A DNA stretch of 64,000 bases from Ceratodon purpureus (lineage: Eukaryota; Streptophyta; Bryopsida; Pseudoditrichales; Ditrichaceae): positions 15,982,162-16,046,161 of the forward strand of contig CM026428.1 of assembly GCA_014871385.1 (NCBI GenBank). The letters run 5' to 3'. Under the pieces are notes generated by a model. That model made no database searches, was not told the DNA's origin, and saw only the letters and a program-made list of their open reading frames with translations. Positions 59,691-64,000 of the stretch are shown here, one piece after another (position 1 is the first letter of the stretch; each line of letters starts with the position of its first letter). The translations under genes were made by a program, and so were the position numbers.

Positions 59691-60498
59691 AATAAATTGT
59701 TAGCAGTACGGAAGTCTAATGTGAACTTGTGTGGGTGGCAACTGTTATGGGATGTGATGTAGGGCGTAGTACCAGAAAACGACGTATGATAAAATATTCA
59801 AATGACAATTGTAGAGAATATGACTATAAATGTACTTAATTTTTATGGAGTGGTAGTGAATATTTGTCGAATTGTTAAAGGTTTAACGAAGAAAGTTTAA
59901 ATCAACAATGATAGGACCTGCGTGTAAGATTTTAATTACTTTTTGTCTAATTGGTCATTGCTTGGTGTTCATCTTTGGTGTAGTTGTACACTGTTCCCAT
60001 TAGTGTAGTAGGCGAATGAAAAGTTGTTAATATTGACCATGAAGAGTTATTAATATTGACCATGAAGAGTTTCAAACACTGACAATGATGAGTTTTTAAT
60101 GCTGAAGAGTTGAATAGTCAACTTATTGTCTCTTCTTCATTTGTCCACCATGTCCTCCGCATGTGACTTTGAATGTAGTCTTTGTTGACTAAATGTTATA
60201 ACTTATAAAGTTGTTATGCTTAGAACCGGGCTCTACATTGCAATCAATGCATTGTGTTCATTTCCTGGCTAAATCTTGAGATCATAGTGTTATTAGGTTG
60301 GTTGTCGAAGACCTAATTGGCTTGATCAATCAGACAATTTTGCAAATTCTCTGGTCCCCAACATATTTGGGTAACAACTACGCTTCGAGGTAAGTCTTAT
60401 ACTCAAGTGTTGCTATACACATAAAATTACAAATATGTTCAAAGAAAACATACTAATGAATTGCAATAGAATTTAGAAGCAACTCTTTTCATCTACAC
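59691..60498. other. AT-rich intergenic DNA
   Basis: No gene is seen. A short tandem repeat of ATTGACCATGAAGAGTT-like units lies near 60030-60075. Confidence 0.5.
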
Positions 60499-60501
60499 TT
60501 A

Positions 60502-60620
60502 GAGCATCCACACCGGTCCGCAGCAAGCTGGGACCAGGCTTCATTATCAAGGGTGTCAACCAATGGCACCTCTGAAAATGAAGCCCGGTCCCGGCTTGCT
60601 GCGGACCGGTGTGGATGCTC
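60502..60620. mobile_element. 119-bp hairpin MITE, PIF/Harbinger-like
   Basis: The arms GAGCATCCACACCGGTCCGC and its reverse complement fold the whole unit into a near-perfect hairpin of over 40 bp per arm. It is flanked by TTA on both sides (60499-60501, 60621-60623), the usual PIF/Harbinger target duplication. It sits exactly at the terminus of the adjoining 1.2-kb TIR element. Confidence 0.85.
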
Positions 60621-61793
60621 TTAACCCCTAAAGGCCCTTGAGACCCGTTTGGGGTCGCAGCACTTCTGGTCATGCTATCTAAGGTTTCAAAATTTTATTA
60701 TTTTCTGACATTTTTACTATGTGTAGCTCTCAACGATAGCTTTCCAATGGCGCCAATTTTAAAGCATTTGGAGTTACGATGCAAAAGTTATGAATTTTAG
60801 AAGAATCTGCTCTAAATCCGGGGAGCCAATAACCAATGGAAATCTCCCATTTTCTGCCCAAGTTGCCCTTCACTTAATAGGGCAGAAAGTGACAAGAGAA
60901 ATTTTCAAAGGGTGGGCACTTGCAAAATGATGGGCCCAATATTTTTTCATCCATACACATTTATGACAATTTTCATCAAATAAATATTTTTCATCTAACT
61001 AACAATTCCTATCTAAAAATGTTGTTGATTTTTTTCATCCAGATTAAAATTATCATCCAAAATCTATTTTCATCCATATTAAATATTTCATCCCATCAAA
61101 TTTTTTCATCCAAATAAATAAATTTCATCCAATATCTATGACGTGTTAGGGGGTCCATCCACAGTACTCCCTCTTACCAAAACTGCCCTTTGAAATAGAA
61201 GGGAAATATACAATTAACACTTCAAAAATTTGTAGAAATTTGAGATCTACTCCGATTGCATTGAAATTTTTTGTGGTTCTTTTCCTAAACATCTTCAACA
61301 TATCTACCATTTGGATTTTCAGTTGGACATTTTTAAACTACCCTTTAAGCAGTTTTAATTTTGGAGAATGTAAGGCAATTTCAGCACACCTCCTTTCACA
61401 AAATCAAGGATTTTTTTGCCTTGCCAAGCCCGTATGAGGCTCAAACTTTGTTAGCACATTGTATACCTAACTTTCATACCTTAAGGAATTGATGGTCTTC
61501 CATACATCAAATGTGTTTGCAAAGTATAGTTTTTGGGCATCAAAACTTTGGAATACGCACGGGGTAATGTTAAAAAAAACTTCTTGTTGTGACTTCAACT
61601 GTTATAATCTAGCAACTTGTACGGCGGATTGTTCTCAAAATTGGTATACATCTTTTTGAAGAAGGTATATACAAGATCTTACGGTTAAATGTTCATTTGT
61701 ATGTCTAAAATTAGAATTCAGTACGTTTTTATCAGTAGGGGTATGTTTTTGGCAGTTTTGGCTCTAAAAACACCAAGGGCCTTTAGAGGTTAA
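60621..61793 (+). mobile_element. 1.2-kb TIR element, copy 2
   Basis: The ends TTAACCCCTAAAGGCCCTTG and CAAGGGCCTTTAGAGGTTAA form about 20-bp inverted repeats. The interior matches copy 1 (25189-26372) in the opposite orientation over nearly its whole length, including the run of TTTCATCC words at 60940-61130. There is no convincing protein. It is likely a non-autonomous DNA transposon. Confidence 0.75.
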
Positions 61794-63659
61794 GTAGCAA
61801 ATTTTGTTGAGAGTAAAAAAAAAACATGTCATTAGAAACGAAAATGCCTAAGTAGTTGACTATAAAAAGTAACGCATGATTGAAGGACATGATACTCTTT
61901 TGCAACTAATGATATTGTCAAACTTGCAAAAACACCAAAATTATAATTATTGATATTTCTTTAAAGAAGTTGTGTATTTTGTAACCAAATTATAGAGAGT
62001 TTTCAGGTGTTGCTTGGTGGGGTTGCGCATAGTTGATACTAGACATTTTTAGTAATTGAAAAGTGATAAGAAAAAATTGAGTATAATGTTTTGAGCATCT
62101 TTCAACATTCTTATTTTGTAAGTTATTGTGTTGTATTCAATTTCCATTTGCCATCAATAAAAACAATCTTATTTTCTAGATGCTTGTCAAAATTGGTGCT
62201 GAAACACCATATTCGTTAAATTGAGACTTTTTATAGTCTCAATTTAATGCTTGACTGTAGATTTTTCATTGATTTTTTGATTGATTCTATATTTGTCAGA
62301 AACTTTTGGACTATATATGGGAAGATCATCCTTGAGTCAAGGATACTCTACAAATAGAAAGTCAGATTTTTTTTGCTAAAATTGTAGGCAAAAGTCTCAA
62401 AGTTTTAAAATTGTTTCAAAATAACGAATATGGTCATTTGGGAGATTGATGTTGGGAAGCCTCCAATATCTATAGCTTTTTATGCAACTTATTCCACTTT
62501 TGCTTTAGTTGGAACACACAATAGTGCACATCCTTCCTCTAAAGACATGGGTAGTATCATATTTAGCTTAAATTGTCTATCCTAGATTGTTGTGGAAAAA
62601 TCTTCCAACACATCTTCGTGTGAATGAGCCATCATAATTCTACCCAATAGCGAGTGCATACCAAGTCGTGTATCATCTCTGACAACAAGAGAAGTTATGT
62701 GTTGTTTTGATACGTAATGAGGATTTCCCTATTTAATTGTCATATGTATAAGGGTGGTATTCTGTAATTACACCTTAATTTCTTTTGCTTTAAAATTTAA
62801 CATGTTTACTAATTGCTTGGGAGCATTGTATTATTTTTGTATAAATTGTACAATTCTTGCCTTATTCTTGCCATAAGCTTTGTATCCTTCTTGCCTTATT
62901 GAATGCAATGGCTAAAATCAAGGTCCATTAAGAAAAGTCTAAAGTTGTGATAAAGAACGGATCATAGAAACCATCCTTATTTAGATTAAGTAGTGCTGAG
63001 CAGTCTCAGGTTGTAATAAGCTTATGAATCAATCATATGTCAAGTTCTACCCATGGTTGCTTGCACCAGAAGAAAGGGTGCAAAGTTGCAAACAATGAAT
63101 CGCTACATACAAGTGCCAACAACTTTGGTGCCTATACATTCTCTTTTCCAAGTGCACGTGTCAAAGATAGCGAAGTTCATTTAAAAAGAGATGGACGTTC
63201 ACTACTAATGTGTTGAGCATTTGTGCACTTTATGTGTTGTATTTTAATTATTATAAATGATAATTTCATGTACACTTTCATGATCTATAGATAAGTTGGG
63301 CTTATTGTAAATCTAATATAAATCTAATTCATGATTGTACATGGTAGCCTTAGTCATGTATTCTTGGTCTATTGTCCTTTGGATATAAATACGAGTCACT
63401 TAATTCACGTTGACTCTTTCAATAAAAGACTACAATTCTTTTTCTTCATATTTTTCCTATCCTTGTATTTTGTAGCCATTGTAGTCAATGGATTATGTGG
63501 TATATGTCATGTTTGTTTTTTACAAAACAACCAAAATCATCACTACTTAATACTCAAATGAACCAATTAGTATCTTCATAAATTCACTCAACTTGCTACA
63601 CTTTTTAATTAATCAAATGAAGAAATCTACATTACATAATAACTACTCATGTTAACTTA
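61794..63659. other. AT-rich intergenic DNA
   Basis: No supported gene or RNA beyond the small inverted-repeat unit at 62206-62434. Confidence 0.5.
62206..62434. repeat. Inverted-repeat unit with an internal hairpin, 229 bp
   Basis: ACCATATTCGTTA (62206-62218) is mirrored by TAACGAATATGGT (62422-62434). Just inside the left arm is a second perfect hairpin, TAAATTGAGACT with AGTCTCAATTTA, around a six-base loop. It may be a tiny MITE; no target duplication is clear. Confidence 0.4.
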
Positions 63660-64000
63660 TACTAAAAGAAATGATGACAATAATGAAAAATAAAAGCCAA
63701 TTGTTTACACTACAAAAAGTGCAAGCATATGCACACATATATGGCAACCTACAAGCGGATAAACTTGCCAAAGTAGGTAAACTTACCAAAGTAGGTAAGG
63801 TAAAAAAATAATCATCCAAAAAGACCAATTTATCTCTACAAAACAGTCACTCTGCCTCATATTACATGCAGAAAAGCTCATGGCATTCAATGGAAGATAC
63901 TTCATACAAAAAACTTATAAGAAATCTTATCATCAAGCATGATAATAAAAACACATTGAAAATATTCACAAAACAATTCCTCAGTATACAAAAATGGGTA
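63660..64000 (+). pseudogene. Relic of the long LINE family (end of RNase H), cut by the window edge
   Basis: Plus-strand translation gives LQKVQAYAHIYGNLQADKLA, matching YKVKAHSKIDGNEQADKLAKAG of the LINE ORF2 RNase H (about 34640-34720). It then continues through positions that match the downstream HTTPYYFHKDTWP and KYDRDN regions. A stop and a small duplication of KLAKVGK/KLTKVGK show decay. Confidence 0.75.

Overview
This window looks like nuclear DNA of a land plant. Two host genes with many short GT-AG introns are present: a plant-specific AGCVIII (KIPK/D6PK-type) kinase and a UBP3/UBP4-type deubiquitinase. Both lie in a sea of plant-type transposable elements (CACTA, Stowaway-like, PIF/Harbinger-like, LINE, SINE-like, and a Ty3/gypsy element with a tRNA-Asp-type primer site). 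I cannot fix the lineage from the sequence. Large TE blocks around sparse genes fit a TE-rich genome, possibly a non-seed plant.

Layout. 1-3404: seven minus-strand exons of the AGC kinase, running off the left edge. 3405-10221: GC-rich upstream flank, then AT-rich intergenic DNA with a 233-bp Stowaway-type MITE (8844-9076). 10222-23065: a full-length CACTA element of 12.8 kb with about 30-bp terminal inverted repeats and a CCT target-site duplication. It carries a broken minus-strand TNP2-type transposase (12429-17330), a divergent plus-strand TNPA/Ptta-like gene (18735-21688) and a telomere-like CCCTAA cluster near its right end. 23066-30072: degenerate intergenic DNA with a 260-bp hairpin element, a 5'-truncated LINE with poly(A) and target-site duplication (24063-25078), copy 1 of a 1.2-kb TIR element (25189-26372) and a LINE relic (26431-27010). 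30073-32317: an intact six-exon deubiquitinase gene encoding 371 aa. 33305-33533: a SINE-like element.

33535 to about 59690: one long LINE on the minus strand, split by a 12,900-bp Ty3/gypsy element at 43941-56840. The LINE has ORF1, a minisatellite spacer and a decayed ORF2 (endonuclease, RT, RNase H, zinc finger). The gypsy element has 3518-bp LTRs that differ at only two bases that I could find, a CACTC target-site duplication, a tRNA-Asp-like PBS and a polypurine tract. Its gag and protease share one frame, separated by a single UGA followed by CGG. Pol lies in the -1 frame relative to protease. Each LTR carries a complete 622-codon ORF downstream of a TATA box, which is the most unusual feature of the window.

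59691-64000: AT-rich DNA with a 119-bp PIF/Harbinger-like hairpin MITE inserted at the tip of the second, inverted copy of the 1.2-kb TIR element, a small inverted-repeat unit, and another relic of the same LINE family at the right edge.

The nesting order can be read directly. The LINE inserted and decayed. The gypsy element then inserted into LINE ORF1 very recently: its insertion site rejoins the ORF1 frame exactly when the element and one CACTC copy are set aside.
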